A stretch of 54,962 nucleotides of DNA, from the NCBI GenBank assembly GCA_043738565.1, contig JAYUGA010000257.1:1-54962 (forward strand). Direction: 5' to 3'. The notes below the pieces were generated by a model. The model ran no database searches. It had not been told where the DNA came from and saw only the letters and a program-made list of their open reading frames with translations. The stretch's first letter is position 1. Each line of letters begins with the position of its first letter. Positions 42,735 to 51,780 of this stretch are shown here, in pieces. The stretch comes from Stagnihabitans sp043738565 (GTDB taxonomy: Bacteria > Pseudomonadota > Alphaproteobacteria > Rhodobacterales > Rhodobacteraceae). The position numbers were made by a program, and so were the translations under genes.

Positions 42735-44036
42735 CTAGCGCCCCACCCCGACATAAGTCTCGAACCCTGCCGCGATCGCCTCTTCGCGGCTGTAGATGTT
42801 GCGCAGATCGGCCATGCCCCGCGTCGTCATCTTGCGCGAGATGCGTTCCAGATCCAGCGCCCGAAATTCATTCCATTCGGTCAGAATGACCAGCACATCC
42901 GCGCCCTGCGCTGCCTGATAGGCGTTCTCGGTCCATTTGACCCCCGGCAACAGCGCCTCGCCCTCGCGCTTGCCCTGCGGATCCGCCACCCGCACCTTGG
43001 CACCCAACCCCACCAAAGCCGGAATGATCGTCAAGGACGGCGCATCGCGCATGTCATCGGTGTTGGGCTTGAACGTCACCCCCAGCACGGCAATGGTCTT
43101 GCCGTTCACCCCGCCGTCACACAGGTCGACGATCTTGTCCAGCATCCGGCGCTTGATCTCCTCGTTGACCTTGATCACCGTCTCGGTGATCTGCATCGGC
43201 ACCGCGTGTTCCTGGCCGATCCGCGCCAAAGCCTTGGTATCCTTGGGGAAACACGACCCGCCATAGCCGGGCCCGGCATGCAGGAACTTGTTGCCGATCC
43301 GGCCATCCAGCCCCATGCCCTTGGACACATCCTTGATGTCCGCGCCGACCCGTTCGCACAAAGCGGCGATTTCGTTGATGAAGGTGATCTTGGTGGCCAG
43401 AAAGGCATTGGCCGCGTATTTGATCATCTCGGCAGACTCAAGACCCGTGAACACCACCGGAAACTCGCGCAGGAACAGGGGCCGGTAGATATCCGACATC
43501 ACTTTGCGCGCCTTTGTCGTCTCCAGCCCGACCACCACCCGGTCGGGCCGCATGAAGTCGTCAATCGCCGCCCCCTCGCGCAGAAACTCCGGGTTGGACG
43601 CCACGTCAAACGCCACAGTCGAGGCCGCGGCCACCGCCTCAGCCACTTTGCGGTTCGTCCCCACCGGCACCGTCGATTTGGTCACGATCACCGCATAGCC
43701 GGTCAGCGCCGCACCAATCTCCGCCGCCGCCGCCATCACATAGGTCAGATCGGCATGGCCATCGCCGCGCCGTGTCGGCGTGCCGACCGCGATGAACACC
43801 GCCTCCGCCCCCGCCACCGCTTCGGCAAGGTCCAAAGTGAACGACAACCGGCCAGAGGCCACGTTCTTGGCCATCAACTCTTCCAGCCCCGGCTCAAAGA
43901 TCGGCACCTGCCCGGCCTGCAACTGCGCGATCTTGTCGGGGTTGTTGTCAACGCAGACTACCTCATGGCCAAAGTCCGAAAAACAGACGCCAGAGACCAG
44001 ACCCACATAGCCCGTCCCGATCATTGCAATTTTCAT
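42735..44036 (-). CDS. ugd: UDP-glucose 6-dehydrogenase
   Basis: A 433-residue enzyme oxidising UDP-glucose to UDP-glucuronate with two NAD. The N-terminal Rossmann motif is MKIAMIGTGYVGLVSGVC, the catalytic Cys262 is in GPGYGGSCFPKDT, and the KSTVPVGT, FLREGAAI and GVTFKPNTDD blocks are present. Full length for the family. UDP-glucuronate feeds acidic exopolysaccharides or lipid A decoration; galE nearby supports nucleotide-sugar supply. Confidence 0.96.
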   Translation of the reverse strand: MKIAMIGTGYVGLVSGVCFSDFGHEVVCVDNNPDKIAQLQAGQVPIFEPGLEELMAKNVASGRLSFTLDLAEAVAGAEAVFIAVGTPTRRGDGHADLTYVMAAAAEIGAALTGYAVIVTKSTVPVGTNRKVAEAVAAASTVAFDVASNPEFLREGAAIDDFMRPDRVVVGLETTKARKVMSDIYRPLFLREFPVVFTGLESAEMIKYAANAFLATKITFINEIAALCERVGADIKDVSKGMGLDGRIGNKFLHAGPGYGGSCFPKDTKALARIGQEHAVPMQITETVIKVNEEIKRRMLDKIVDLCDGGVNGKTIAVLGVTFKPNTDDMRDAPSLTIIPALVGLGAKVRVADPQGKREGEALLPGVKWTENAYQAAQGADVLVILTEWNEFRALDLERISRKMTTRGMADLRNIYSREEAIAAGFETYVGVGR

Positions 44037-44170
44037 AAATCTACCCGCCCCAGGTTCAAGCCTGCGTTTTCTGCCAGCCCCTGTCTAGAAACCCGCCCCG
44101 ACCCTGTCAAATGCCAAAGGGCGACCCAAAGGCCGCCCTCGCTCCCAGTTACGATAAACCCTTAAAATTC

Positions 44171-44240
44171 GCCTAAAACTTCGTATTTTCTGTCCATAAA
44201 TATCCCACGGGGGGTCCGGGGGGTGTGAAACCCCCCGGCC
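44171..44240. repeat. GC-rich intergenic repeat copy
   Basis: GCCTAAAACTTCG, then CATAAATATCCCACGGGGGG and GGTGTGAAACCCCCC, ten bases past the stop of the DUF2793 gene (minus strand). The hairpin arms are G6/C6. Confidence 0.7.
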
Positions 44241-44249
44241 TTTTTGGCG

Positions 44250-47033
44250 TCACAACAACGGGTCGAGCACCAGCGAGTTCAACCCCAGCCCGATCACGCT
44301 CGAGGTGCCGCCCACGCTGATCCAGGCGCGCGGTGCCAAGAGCGTGGTGGCGACCGGCAGATCCACGGTGATCGTGCCGCTGGCCGTGGCGCCTGACACC
44401 AGATCCGTCACCAGCCAGGCCACGCTTTGCGCCGTGCCCTTGGGGGAATACATCGCCAGCTCGTACAGCGCCGTGCGGTCGATCACCGGTACCGGAAACG
44501 ACGCGCCAAGATCGACCTTGGTGCAGGTGCCAGTGGCATCATTGGTCATCATCTGGATGTTGGTATCCGCCGCATCCCAACCCATGAACACCGCCGACAC
44601 CGCTGTCGAGGGCTCGACATCGGTCGGGGCGGATGTCAGCGCAGCCAGCCCGAAGAACGCCCGGTTGGTCGCGGTGGCCACGCCGGTCGACGGCCCCCAG
44701 CGCCCGGTGAAGTGGAACCCGCCCAAAGCCGCATTCGGCCCGCCGACCGTGACCAGCGTGCTGGTGCCACGGAATCCGGCAATCGCCGTGGTGCCCGCTG
44801 TCGTTGCCAGATATTCCAGCCGCGGCGTGTAGGTGACGAGGTTGGTCGTGGCGATGGCCGCCGCGGTTACGGTGCTCACCGCAGTCGGCGCGGCGCCGCC
44901 CAGCACCGTCAGCGTGGTGGCCCCCGCCTGCGCCTTCCAGATCACCGGCGACGACCGGGTCAGCGCCGATTGCACATCGCGCAACACGCCGTCCTGCGAC
45001 AGAAACGCCGGCACCGTGCGCCCGGCATCGCTGCGCCCGACCAGCCGCGCCCCCCCCGCCGCCGGAGCGGTCAGGCTCGCTGCCACCGCCAGCCGCAACT
45101 GGTTGTTCTCGACCAGCACCTCTGTCGCCCCGGCAAACGCCCCGGCATTGTTGAACTGCATCTGCATCGTCGATCCGCCCGGCACACCGCTGCCGCCTAC
45201 CGGAGTGGCCCAGGTGCCGTCCGCCCGCAGAAACGCCGTCGTGCCGCCGCCCGAGGCCGGCACCACTCCCTGCGCCGCCGAACCAAACGGTGCCAGCATG
45301 GCCGTCGCCTGCGCCACGGTCAAAGCCTCGACATTGCCCACAGCCGCCGTGGTCCGCCCCAAAAAACGACTGGTGCCGATCTGCGCCATCTGCGCCAGCG
45401 TCACCGCATTCGGCGCAATCGACAGCGCCAGCGACCCCGCCGTGTTGGTGACATCGCCGCTGTGCGCCGGTTCCTGCGCTGCCTGCAAAACCCCGGTCGC
45501 CTGCGTCGTCAAACTGACCGACCCCGCCGTCGCCAGCGCCCCCAGCCCGCTCACATCCGCAGCCGCAATCGCCAGCACCGCCTTGACCTGCGCCGCCGTC
45601 AGCGCAATCGGCGCGGCGGACGACCCGGTGTTGTTGCCAAGGATGGCGTTCGCGGTCAGGTTGGACATTTTGGACAAACTGACCGCACCCGCCGCAATCG
45701 TCGCCACGACCGAGCCGGTTCCGGCGGCGGTCACGTCGCCGGTCAGCGCCGTAATGCTTGCGGCTCCCGCAGGCACCGCCCAGGTTGCGTCCGCCCGCAG
45801 GAAGGTCGTCGTGCCGCCGCCAGACGCCGGGGCAAGACCTTTTGTGCCCGACGCCACCACGTCCAGCATGGCCGTGGCCTGGGTGGGCGTCAGATCAAGC
45901 GGCGCCGCCGCCGCCCCGGTGTTGTTGCCCTTGATCGTGCCGGCCGCCACCGTCGCCAGCTTGGCATTCGTCACCACACCCGCCGCAATCGTCAGCGCCA
46001 GCGACCCCGCCGCGTTGGTCACATCGCCGCTATGCGCCGGCTCCTGCGCCGCCGCCAGCGTCCCGGTGAGCGTGTTCGAGCCCAGCGCGATCGTCTTGTT
46101 GGTCAAAGCCTGCGGCGCCGCCGCCAGCACCAGCGTCCCGCTCGCATCCGGCAAGGTCACGGTCCGCGTCGTCGCCGTCGTGATCCCCGACAGCTCGAAC
46201 TGCGCCTGCTTGGTCGCATCGCCATTGTCCTGCAACTTGAACGCCGTGTCGGAAAACACCCCGGCAATCGCCCCCAGCACATCCACCGATATGCCGCCCT
46301 GCTGCGCCCGGAACTTGCCCGTGGTCGAGTTGTACCAGACATCGCCATCGACCGGCGCGGCCGGCTCACCCGCCGCCGGGTTGACCGCCAACCCGTTCAT
46401 CACCCGCACCCGGCCGGAAGTGCGGTCAATCACCAGCCCTTGAAAGAACGTGGCACCATCGGCGCTGACCTTGACGCTGAAATCATCGCTGCCCACCGTG
46501 CCCATCTCGGCGCGGCCGGAAAACCCGGTCTGGAACAAGAGGCTGGCGGTGTCGGTCGCCGCCGCCTTGTTGATCTTCACCTGATGCCCCGCACCCGCAT
46601 GGTTCAGCAAGGTCGCAGGCGACGACACCGACAGCCGGTTGGTTGCATCCGGTGTGGCCGACACGCCCAACTGGCCAAACACCGCCGACCCGTCCGAACT
46701 TGCCACCCACGCCGTGCCGTTGAACACCGCCAGTTGCGTCTCGGCCGCAATCCATGCGTGCCAGCCGGTGCGCGCCGCAAAGAACTCCCAGACCGACCCG
46801 GTGAACACCGCAATCTTGCCCGCCTGCCCCGCCCACGCCCCGGTGGCGCCCGCGGCCACGATATGGCTCTGCCCCAGCACAGGTGCCGCCGGTGCCACGG
46901 TCAGCGTCCGGTTCACCACCGAAAGCTGGATCATCACGTCGATCAGCTTCAGCGCTTCGTTATGGGTCACATGCTTTTGCGCTTGCGACGGCTGGATCAG
47001 GGGCAAGGACTGAATGGTCGTCGTATCGGGCAT
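44250..47033 (-). CDS. DUF2793 fibre-like protein with internal repeats
   Basis: A 927-residue protein. Residues ~8-95 match the DUF2793 domain of alphaproteobacterial phage and prophage proteins (LIQPSQAQKHVTHNEALKLI; SVWEFFAARTGWHAWI). The middle contains two copies, ~95 residues each (about 328-424 and 518-614), of a tail-fibre-like unit: AAQEPAHSGDVTN...TVAQATAML...SGGGTTxFLRADxTWAxP, with a partial third between. The C-terminal ~230 residues may be a receptor-binding head. No phage structural, lysis or integrase genes surround it, so it is an isolated fibre gene. It could serve a gene transfer agent or a prophage encoded elsewhere. Confidence 0.8.
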   Translation of the reverse strand: MPDTTTIQSLPLIQPSQAQKHVTHNEALKLIDVMIQLSVVNRTLTVAPAAPVLGQSHIVAAGATGAWAGQAGKIAVFTGSVWEFFAARTGWHAWIAAETQLAVFNGTAWVASSDGSAVFGQLGVSATPDATNRLSVSSPATLLNHAGAGHQVKINKAAATDTASLLFQTGFSGRAEMGTVGSDDFSVKVSADGATFFQGLVIDRTSGRVRVMNGLAVNPAAGEPAAPVDGDVWYNSTTGKFRAQQGGISVDVLGAIAGVFSDTAFKLQDNGDATKQAQFELSGITTATTRTVTLPDASGTLVLAAAPQALTNKTIALGSNTLTGTLAAAQEPAHSGDVTNAAGSLALTIAAGVVTNAKLATVAAGTIKGNNTGAAAAPLDLTPTQATAMLDVVASGTKGLAPASGGGTTTFLRADATWAVPAGAASITALTGDVTAAGTGSVVATIAAGAVSLSKMSNLTANAILGNNTGSSAAPIALTAAQVKAVLAIAAADVSGLGALATAGSVSLTTQATGVLQAAQEPAHSGDVTNTAGSLALSIAPNAVTLAQMAQIGTSRFLGRTTAAVGNVEALTVAQATAMLAPFGSAAQGVVPASGGGTTAFLRADGTWATPVGGSGVPGGSTMQMQFNNAGAFAGATEVLVENNQLRLAVAASLTAPAAGGARLVGRSDAGRTVPAFLSQDGVLRDVQSALTRSSPVIWKAQAGATTLTVLGGAAPTAVSTVTAAAIATTNLVTYTPRLEYLATTAGTTAIAGFRGTSTLVTVGGPNAALGGFHFTGRWGPSTGVATATNRAFFGLAALTSAPTDVEPSTAVSAVFMGWDAADTNIQMMTNDATGTCTKVDLGASFPVPVIDRTALYELAMYSPKGTAQSVAWLVTDLVSGATASGTITVDLPVATTLLAPRAWISVGGTSSVIGLGLNSLVLDPLL

Positions 47034-47143
47034 GGATACCTCCGCAGGAACACCTTGGCCCGCAAAACTAGGGTGCCAGCGTCAACGCCCCGTAACCCGA
47101 CCGAGCGCAGCCCCGCCCCACCTGCGCAACGCCCGACCGGCAC

Positions 47144-47243
47144 AAGCTCCCCATTTCATTTGCTCCCCAATATCCCACGGGTGCGCCATTGGTTGCGCCA
47201 TTGGTTCAAGCACCAATCGCGAACGGGGTGTGAAACCCCCGCG
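47144..47243. repeat. GC-rich intergenic repeat, interrupted copy
   Basis: AAGCTCCCCATTTCATTTGC and CAATATCCCACGG match the family start and CGGGGTGTGAAACCCCCGCG the end, but between them lies foreign sequence: TGCGCCATTGGT twice in tandem (47182-47205), then TCAAGC and ACCAAT, which pairs with the preceding ATTGGT. It sits just after the lysE stop. Confidence 0.65.
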
Positions 47244-47266
47244 CACGGCAGGGCCGGAACCCACTG

Positions 47267-47884
47267 CTATAGCCCGGCGGCCTGGCCCAGTGCCAAACTC
47301 CCCGCGATCCCCCACATCGTCACCCCCACCACCACCTCCAACACCACCCAGGCCCGCGGATTGGCAAAGACCGGCGCCAGCAACCGCGCCCCGTAGCCCA
47401 AGGCGACAAAGAAACTCAGCGACCCCAGCGCCGCCGCCACCCCGAACGCCCCCTGATGCGGCGCATGGCCGGTCGAGATCGAGCCCAGCAGCACCATCGT
47501 ATCCAGATAGACATGCGGATTGGCCCAGGTCAGCACCAGAATCGTCGCCACCACCCGCCGCCGCGACACCACCCCTCCCGCCACCGGCTGCAACGCCTCG
47601 CCGCCGCGCAACGCCGCCCTGAACCGCAACGCGCCATAGACCAGCAAAAACACCACCCCGAACCAGCGCATCACCCCGGCAACCCCCGGCACCGCCGCCG
47701 AAATCGCGCCGAACCCCGCCACTCCGGCCACAATCAGCACCGCATCCGACAGCGCACAGACCGCCACCACCGCGCCGACATGCTCGCGCCGGATGCCCTG
47801 CCGCAGCACAAACGCATTCTGCGCCCCGATCGCCAGGATCAGGCTCAGCGCGGTCAGATAGCCGTTCAGCGCCGCCTCAAACAT
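47267..47884 (-). CDS. LysE/ArgO-family amino acid exporter
   Basis: A 205-residue inner-membrane exporter with about six hydrophobic helices. The N-terminal ILAIGAQNAFVLRQGIRREH is the LysE/ArgO signature, and ILVLTWANPHVYLDTMVLLG follows in the second half. These proteins export lysine or arginine when intracellular levels rise. It is divergent from the ArgP/LysG-type regulator at 47974, the classical exporter-regulator pair, which supports the assignment. Confidence 0.93.
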   Translation of the reverse strand: MFEAALNGYLTALSLILAIGAQNAFVLRQGIRREHVGAVVAVCALSDAVLIVAGVAGFGAISAAVPGVAGVMRWFGVVFLLVYGALRFRAALRGGEALQPVAGGVVSRRRVVATILVLTWANPHVYLDTMVLLGSISTGHAPHQGAFGVAAALGSLSFFVALGYGARLLAPVFANPRAWVVLEVVVGVTMWGIAGSLALGQAAGL

Positions 47885-47945
47885 CCCATCCCCTCAAACA
47901 AACACCGCTTGACCTAGCCCCTCGGACCCGCTTCATTCCAATTAA

Positions 47946-47964
47946 TTATTCTTCCATATCATAA
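47946..47964. promoter_or_regulatory. LysR-type operator TTAT-N11-ATAA
   Basis: An inverted repeat with the T-N11-A geometry lies 9 bp before the argP-type start and 61 bp before the divergent exporter start, in the most AT-rich part of the gap. Consistent with regulator binding that both represses itself and activates the exporter. Confidence 0.5.
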
Positions 47965-47973
47965 GCCAAACTA

Positions 47974-48840
47974 ATGCCAGATCCCGCCCAGCTTGCCGTC
48001 CTCGCCGCCGTCCACCGTCGCGGTTCCTTTGCTCTGGCGGCGGCTGACCTGCATGTGACGCAATCCGCCGTCTCGCAGCGCATCAAGGCGCTGGAGGATG
48101 CCACCGGCACCCTGCTGATCCGCCGGGGCCAGCCCTGTAGCGCCACCGAAACCGGCCTGCGCCTGATCCGGCACCACGACGAAATCGCCCTTCTGGACAA
48201 GGCCCTGTCAGACGACCTCGGGCTTGCCACCGCCACCGCCACCTTGCGCATCGCCGTCAATGCCGACAGCCTGGCCACCTGGGTCATCCCCGCCCTCGCC
48301 GCGACCTTCGGCTTTCTCTACGACCTGGTCATCGACGATCAGGACGTCTCGCAAGACTGGCTGAAGCGCGGTGAAGTCGCCGCCGCCATCACCTCTCACC
48401 CCGGCCCGCTGCAAGGCTGCGACACCGTTCCGCTGGGAAAACTACGCTACGTCGCGACCGCCAGCCCAGCCTATATCGCCCGCTGGCTGCCCGACGGCCC
48501 GACCGCCGCCGCCCTGTCCCGCGCCCCCGCCCTGCGCTTCAACGACAAGGACCGGCTGCAAACGCAATGGGCGATGGACCGCGGCGTTGCAAACCCGCCC
48601 AGCCACTGTCTCGCCTCCAGCCACGGCTTTGTCGAGGCTTGCGTGGCAGGCCTCGGCTGGGCCATGAACCCACAGGCACTTGTCACCCGGCACCTCGCGG
48701 ACGGCAGCCTGATCGACCTGTCACCTGCCGCACCGCTGGACATTGCCCTGTACTGGCAGTTCAGCCGCCTGACCGCCCGCGCCACCGCCGCCCTGACCGA
48801 AGCTATCAAACAAGGCGCCCGTCAGGTGCTGATCCCCTGA
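47974..48840 (+). CDS. argP: LysR-family regulator of the ArgP/LysG type
   Basis: A 288-residue regulator. The helix-turn-helix spans residues ~5-60 (VHRRGSFALAAADLHVTQSA, VSQRIKALED), followed by an effector domain of the ArgP (IciA) group with RIAVNADSLATWVIPAL and AAITSHPGPLQGC. ArgP/LysG proteins sense lysine or arginine and activate the exporter gene; the divergent lysE-type gene fits. There is no clear ribosome site before ATG 47974. It ends 6 bp from the convergent acyltransferase stop. Confidence 0.9.
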   Translation: MPDPAQLAVLAAVHRRGSFALAAADLHVTQSAVSQRIKALEDATGTLLIRRGQPCSATETGLRLIRHHDEIALLDKALSDDLGLATATATLRIAVNADSLATWVIPALAATFGFLYDLVIDDQDVSQDWLKRGEVAAAITSHPGPLQGCDTVPLGKLRYVATASPAYIARWLPDGPTAAALSRAPALRFNDKDRLQTQWAMDRGVANPPSHCLASSHGFVEACVAGLGWAMNPQALVTRHLADGSLIDLSPAAPLDIALYWQFSRLTARATAALTEAIKQGARQVLIP

Positions 48841-48846
48841 TCCGAC

Positions 48847-49764
48847 CTAAAACCTGATGCAGCCGTTGAACGCAAACTCCTCGCCAGCGCCCGCGCCATC
48901 ACCCGCCGCCATCGCATAGGTCCGCGCCCGCAAACTGGCCACCACAGCCGCCTTGTCACCGCCCGCCAGCACCACCGGCTCGGCAATCGACACCGCAACC
49001 CGCCCGCCCCTCCGCCGCCGCGTCTCGTGAAAGATCAGCGCGACCCGCAACGGATAGGACAGATGGCTGACCACCTGAAACAGCCGCGAATTCTGGCCAT
49101 GCACGAACAGGGCAACGGTCCTGACCCCCGGCCGCTGCGCCAGCCGCGCCACAAACGGATGCCACGCGAAATCCGCCGCATGCCGCGCGAAAGGTCGCGG
49201 AGCCGTCGCCACCCCACCACCCGGAAACAGGATCAGCACATGGCCCTGATCCAGCCACTCCACTGCCCGCCGCCGCGTCTCTGCCGAGGCCCGCCGCGCC
49301 GCCGCCCCCGCACCAAAGTCAATCGGCAGCAACACCTCCCGCGCCTCGCGCGGCTGGCACAGCAAGGAATGACAGATCAGTTTTACATCCGCCCGCCTGG
49401 TCGAGATCAGATGCCCGATCAGCAAGCCGTCAATGATGCCATAAGGATGGTTCGCCACCACCAGCAGCGGCCCCGCCGCCGGTATCCGCGCCAGATCCGC
49501 CGCCGACACATCCGGCTCCACCGCCAGCGCCCGAATGGCCGAGGTGAACACCGCCTCAGACCGGTCGCGCCGTGCCGCCCAGTCCCGGTACAACCGCTCA
49601 AACCGCGCCCGCCCGCTCAGCCGCTCGACCGCCCCGATCAGATTGCGCCGCCAAAACGATTGCTCGGGCGTGGAGTAGGTAAAGGTCGGCCCGTTCTGCG
49701 GCGTATCGATCCAGTCCAGAAAGCCCGCCGCAGCAGGCGCGTCGCCCCATTCCACACAGCGCAT
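48847..49764 (-). CDS. Lysophospholipid acyltransferase family protein
   Basis: A 305-residue PlsC-like acyltransferase. The catalytic HX4D motif is in VANHPYGIIDG, and the acceptor region LILFPGGGVATAPRPF corresponds to the usual FPEGTRS block with Glu replaced by Gly. An N-terminal ~95-residue extension precedes the core. Candidates are 1-acylglycerol-3-phosphate or lyso-ornithine-lipid acylation; the altered second motif leaves the acceptor open. It is convergent with argP and does not share a transcript with lipid A genes. Confidence 0.82.
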   Translation of the reverse strand: MRCVEWGDAPAAAGFLDWIDTPQNGPTFTYSTPEQSFWRRNLIGAVERLSGRARFERLYRDWAARRDRSEAVFTSAIRALAVEPDVSAADLARIPAAGPLLVVANHPYGIIDGLLIGHLISTRRADVKLICHSLLCQPREAREVLLPIDFGAGAAARRASAETRRRAVEWLDQGHVLILFPGGGVATAPRPFARHAADFAWHPFVARLAQRPGVRTVALFVHGQNSRLFQVVSHLSYPLRVALIFHETRRRRGGRVAVSIAEPVVLAGGDKAAVVASLRARTYAMAAGDGAGAGEEFAFNGCIRF

Positions 49765-49846
49765 GCCAGCCCCCTTGTTTCAGGAAGCCATGTCATAACC
49801 CCATGACAAGTTGATGAACCGAAGCTGGGGCCCCACCCCACGACCG

Positions 49847-50590
49847 TCACTCCAGCAGCGCCGCCACATCCTCGGGGATGTCAAAGTTGTGCGTCACGTT
49901 CTGCACATCATCATCCTCTTCCAGCATGTCGATCAACCGCATCAGCTTGGTCGCAGTCTCCAGATCCACCTCGGTCAAGGTCTGCGGCTTCCAGATCAGC
50001 TTGCTCTCAATCGACTCGCCCAGCGCCTTCTCCAGCGCATCCGACACCGCATTCAACGCCTCGACCGCGCAATAGATCCAATGCCCGTCCTCATCGCTTT
50101 CCACATCATCGGCGCCCGCATCCAAGGCCGCCATCATCATCTCATCGTCGCTGCCTGCCGTCACCGGATAGGAAATCTCGCCCACCCGGTCAAATGAATG
50201 CGACACCGACCCGGTCTGCCCCATGTTGCCACCGCATTTGGTGAAATAGCTGCGCACGTTCGACGCGGTGCGGTTCAGGTTGTCGGTCAAAGCCTCGGCC
50301 ATGATCGCGATACCGCCCACGCCATAGCCCTCATAGCGAATCTCGCTATAATCCGCCCCATCGCCCAACTGGCTTTTCTTGATCGCCCGGTCGATCACGT
50401 CCTTCGGCATCGACACCGCCTTGGCTGCCTTCACCGCCAGCCGCAGACGCGGGTTCATGTCGGGGTCGGGCATGCCCATCTTGGCCGCGACGGTAATCTC
50501 CTTCGCCAGCTTCGAGAACACTTTCGAGCGTGCCTTGTCCTGCTTGCCCTTGCGGTGCTGGATGTTCGCCCATTTCGAATGGCCTGCCAT
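49847..50590 (-). CDS. yebC: YebC/PmpR family protein (TACO1 type)
   Basis: A 247-residue conserved protein with the universal start MAGHSKWANIQHRKGKQDKA, the middle EIRYEGYGVGGIAIMAEALT and NLNRTASNVRSYFTKCGG. YebC proteins were long annotated as transcription regulators; recent work also links them to relief of ribosome stalling on proline-rich stretches. The start at 50590 is fixed by the family N-terminus; the frame is open to 50950 but overlaps the next gene. In many bacteria yebC lies near ruvC; not here. Confidence 0.96.
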   Translation of the reverse strand: MAGHSKWANIQHRKGKQDKARSKVFSKLAKEITVAAKMGMPDPDMNPRLRLAVKAAKAVSMPKDVIDRAIKKSQLGDGADYSEIRYEGYGVGGIAIMAEALTDNLNRTASNVRSYFTKCGGNMGQTGSVSHSFDRVGEISYPVTAGSDDEMMMAALDAGADDVESDEDGHWIYCAVEALNAVSDALEKALGESIESKLIWKPQTLTEVDLETATKLMRLIDMLEEDDDVQNVTHNFDIPEDVAALLE

Positions 50591-50610
50591 GACCCCTACT
50601 CCGCTGTCTT

Positions 50611-51561
50611 TCAGGTGGTGGCGTCCTCTACACCAGCCGCCCCCGCCCCTGCAACCCCACGCAACCTTGGCCGCACCAGCGCCAGCCCGGCCAGCATCCC
50701 CACCATCGCCAGCCAGACCCAGCCCGAGAACCGCTCGCCCAACAGCGCCATCGCCCACACCAGCCCCGACGCCGTCACGATGTAACTGGTCTGGGTCGCA
50801 AACACCGCCCCCGCTGCCGCCGCCAGCCCGACATAGCCCGCATAGAGCAGCGCATGCAGCCCGCTCGACAGCAGCAACGCCGCCTCCGGACGCCCCCAGG
50901 GCGGCATCGGGCTCACCCACTGACCCGTGAACAGCACCACCGGCACGCACAGGATCAACCCCATCACCGACGCCCCGAACATCGCCTGCACCGGGTCCAT
51001 CCCCGCCATGCCATAGCGGCTCACAAAGGTGCCCTCCAGCGCGTAACAGGCCGGGCCAATCAGGGCCAGCGGCAGAAAGGCCACCATCCCCGGATCGGGC
51101 AGGCTCGCCCGCGGCAGCGCGATCAGCGCCACGCCGCCCAGCCCCAGCAGCAACCCGCCCAGCCGCTTCCAGTCGAACCGGTCACTGCCCAGCGCCAGGT
51201 TCAGCGGAAAGGCCATCAGCGGGATCGTTGAGATCAGGATCGACATGATCCCGGCCGGCAGCCGTGCGACCGAGATGTAAAACGTGGCTCCCGGCACCAG
51301 TGTCCCCAAGAGCGCCACCACGCCATAAAACCCCAGCGCCCGCCGGGTCAGCACCAGCCCGCGGCCCCGCACCAGCGTGATCGCCCCCAGCAGCACCGTG
51401 CACACCACCAGTTGCCAGAAGATCAGCGCAAACGGCCCATGCCCCGAGGAGGCCGCGATCTTGCCCAAAGGCTGGGTCGCTCCCCAACCCACCCCCAGCA
51501 CCAATAGTGCCGTCCGAAACTTCCAATGCCCCACCTGACGTTCCTCGTTTGACCCCGCCAC
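50611..51561 (-). CDS. EamA/DMT-family transporter
   Basis: A 316-residue inner-membrane protein with ten predicted helices arranged as two EamA repeats (first begins LLVLGVGWGATQPLGKI; second begins FLPLALIGPACYALEGTFVS). Such transporters usually export small metabolites or amino acids; the substrate is not deducible. The start at 51561 has only a weak ribosome site, and GTG 51534 is an alternative. It lies 20 bp upstream of yebC on the same strand, so they may be co-transcribed. Confidence 0.88.
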   Translation of the reverse strand: MAGSNEERQVGHWKFRTALLVLGVGWGATQPLGKIAASSGHGPFALIFWQLVVCTVLLGAITLVRGRGLVLTRRALGFYGVVALLGTLVPGATFYISVARLPAGIMSILISTIPLMAFPLNLALGSDRFDWKRLGGLLLGLGGVALIALPRASLPDPGMVAFLPLALIGPACYALEGTFVSRYGMAGMDPVQAMFGASVMGLILCVPVVLFTGQWVSPMPPWGRPEAALLLSSGLHALLYAGYVGLAAAAGAVFATQTSYIVTASGLVWAMALLGERFSGWVWLAMVGMLAGLALVRPRLRGVAGAGAAGVEDATT

Positions 51562-51612
51562 CGAACGCCAGTCCCGGCCCCGCGTCCCGCCTCAAACCGA
51601 CACACCACCCAT

Positions 51613-51631
51613 AATTTTTCGCAGAAAAATT
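51613..51631. terminator. AATTTTTC-GCA-GAAAAATT hairpin, second copy
   Basis: Identical to 34696-34714. It lies upstream of the EamA gene start and downstream of the phosphoesterase stop. The third copy starts only 20 bases further on, so two hairpins stand in series. Confidence 0.6.
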
Positions 51632-51651
51632 GCCCCTGTCTTCACACCCTC

Positions 51652-51670
51652 AATTTTTCGCAGAAAAATT
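51652..51670. terminator. AATTTTTC-GCA-GAAAAATT hairpin, third copy
   Basis: Identical to the copies at 34696 and 51613, including the following GCC. It is 110 bp downstream of the phosphoesterase stop on the minus strand and probably isolates that gene from the EamA-yebC unit. Confidence 0.6.
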
Positions 51671-51780
51671 GCCGCCGACCCTCCAGTCGCACCGCGTCAA
51701 CCTCTCCGAGCAAACCCTTGACAAAATCCGCAACCCGCTGAATTCCCGTTAGAAAACCTCATGCCCCACAGGTGGACGTT

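Noticed and set aside
44250..47033. Prophage around the DUF2793 gene
   Set aside because: Neighbours are ugd and lysE; no integrase, capsid, portal, terminase or lysis gene is present.
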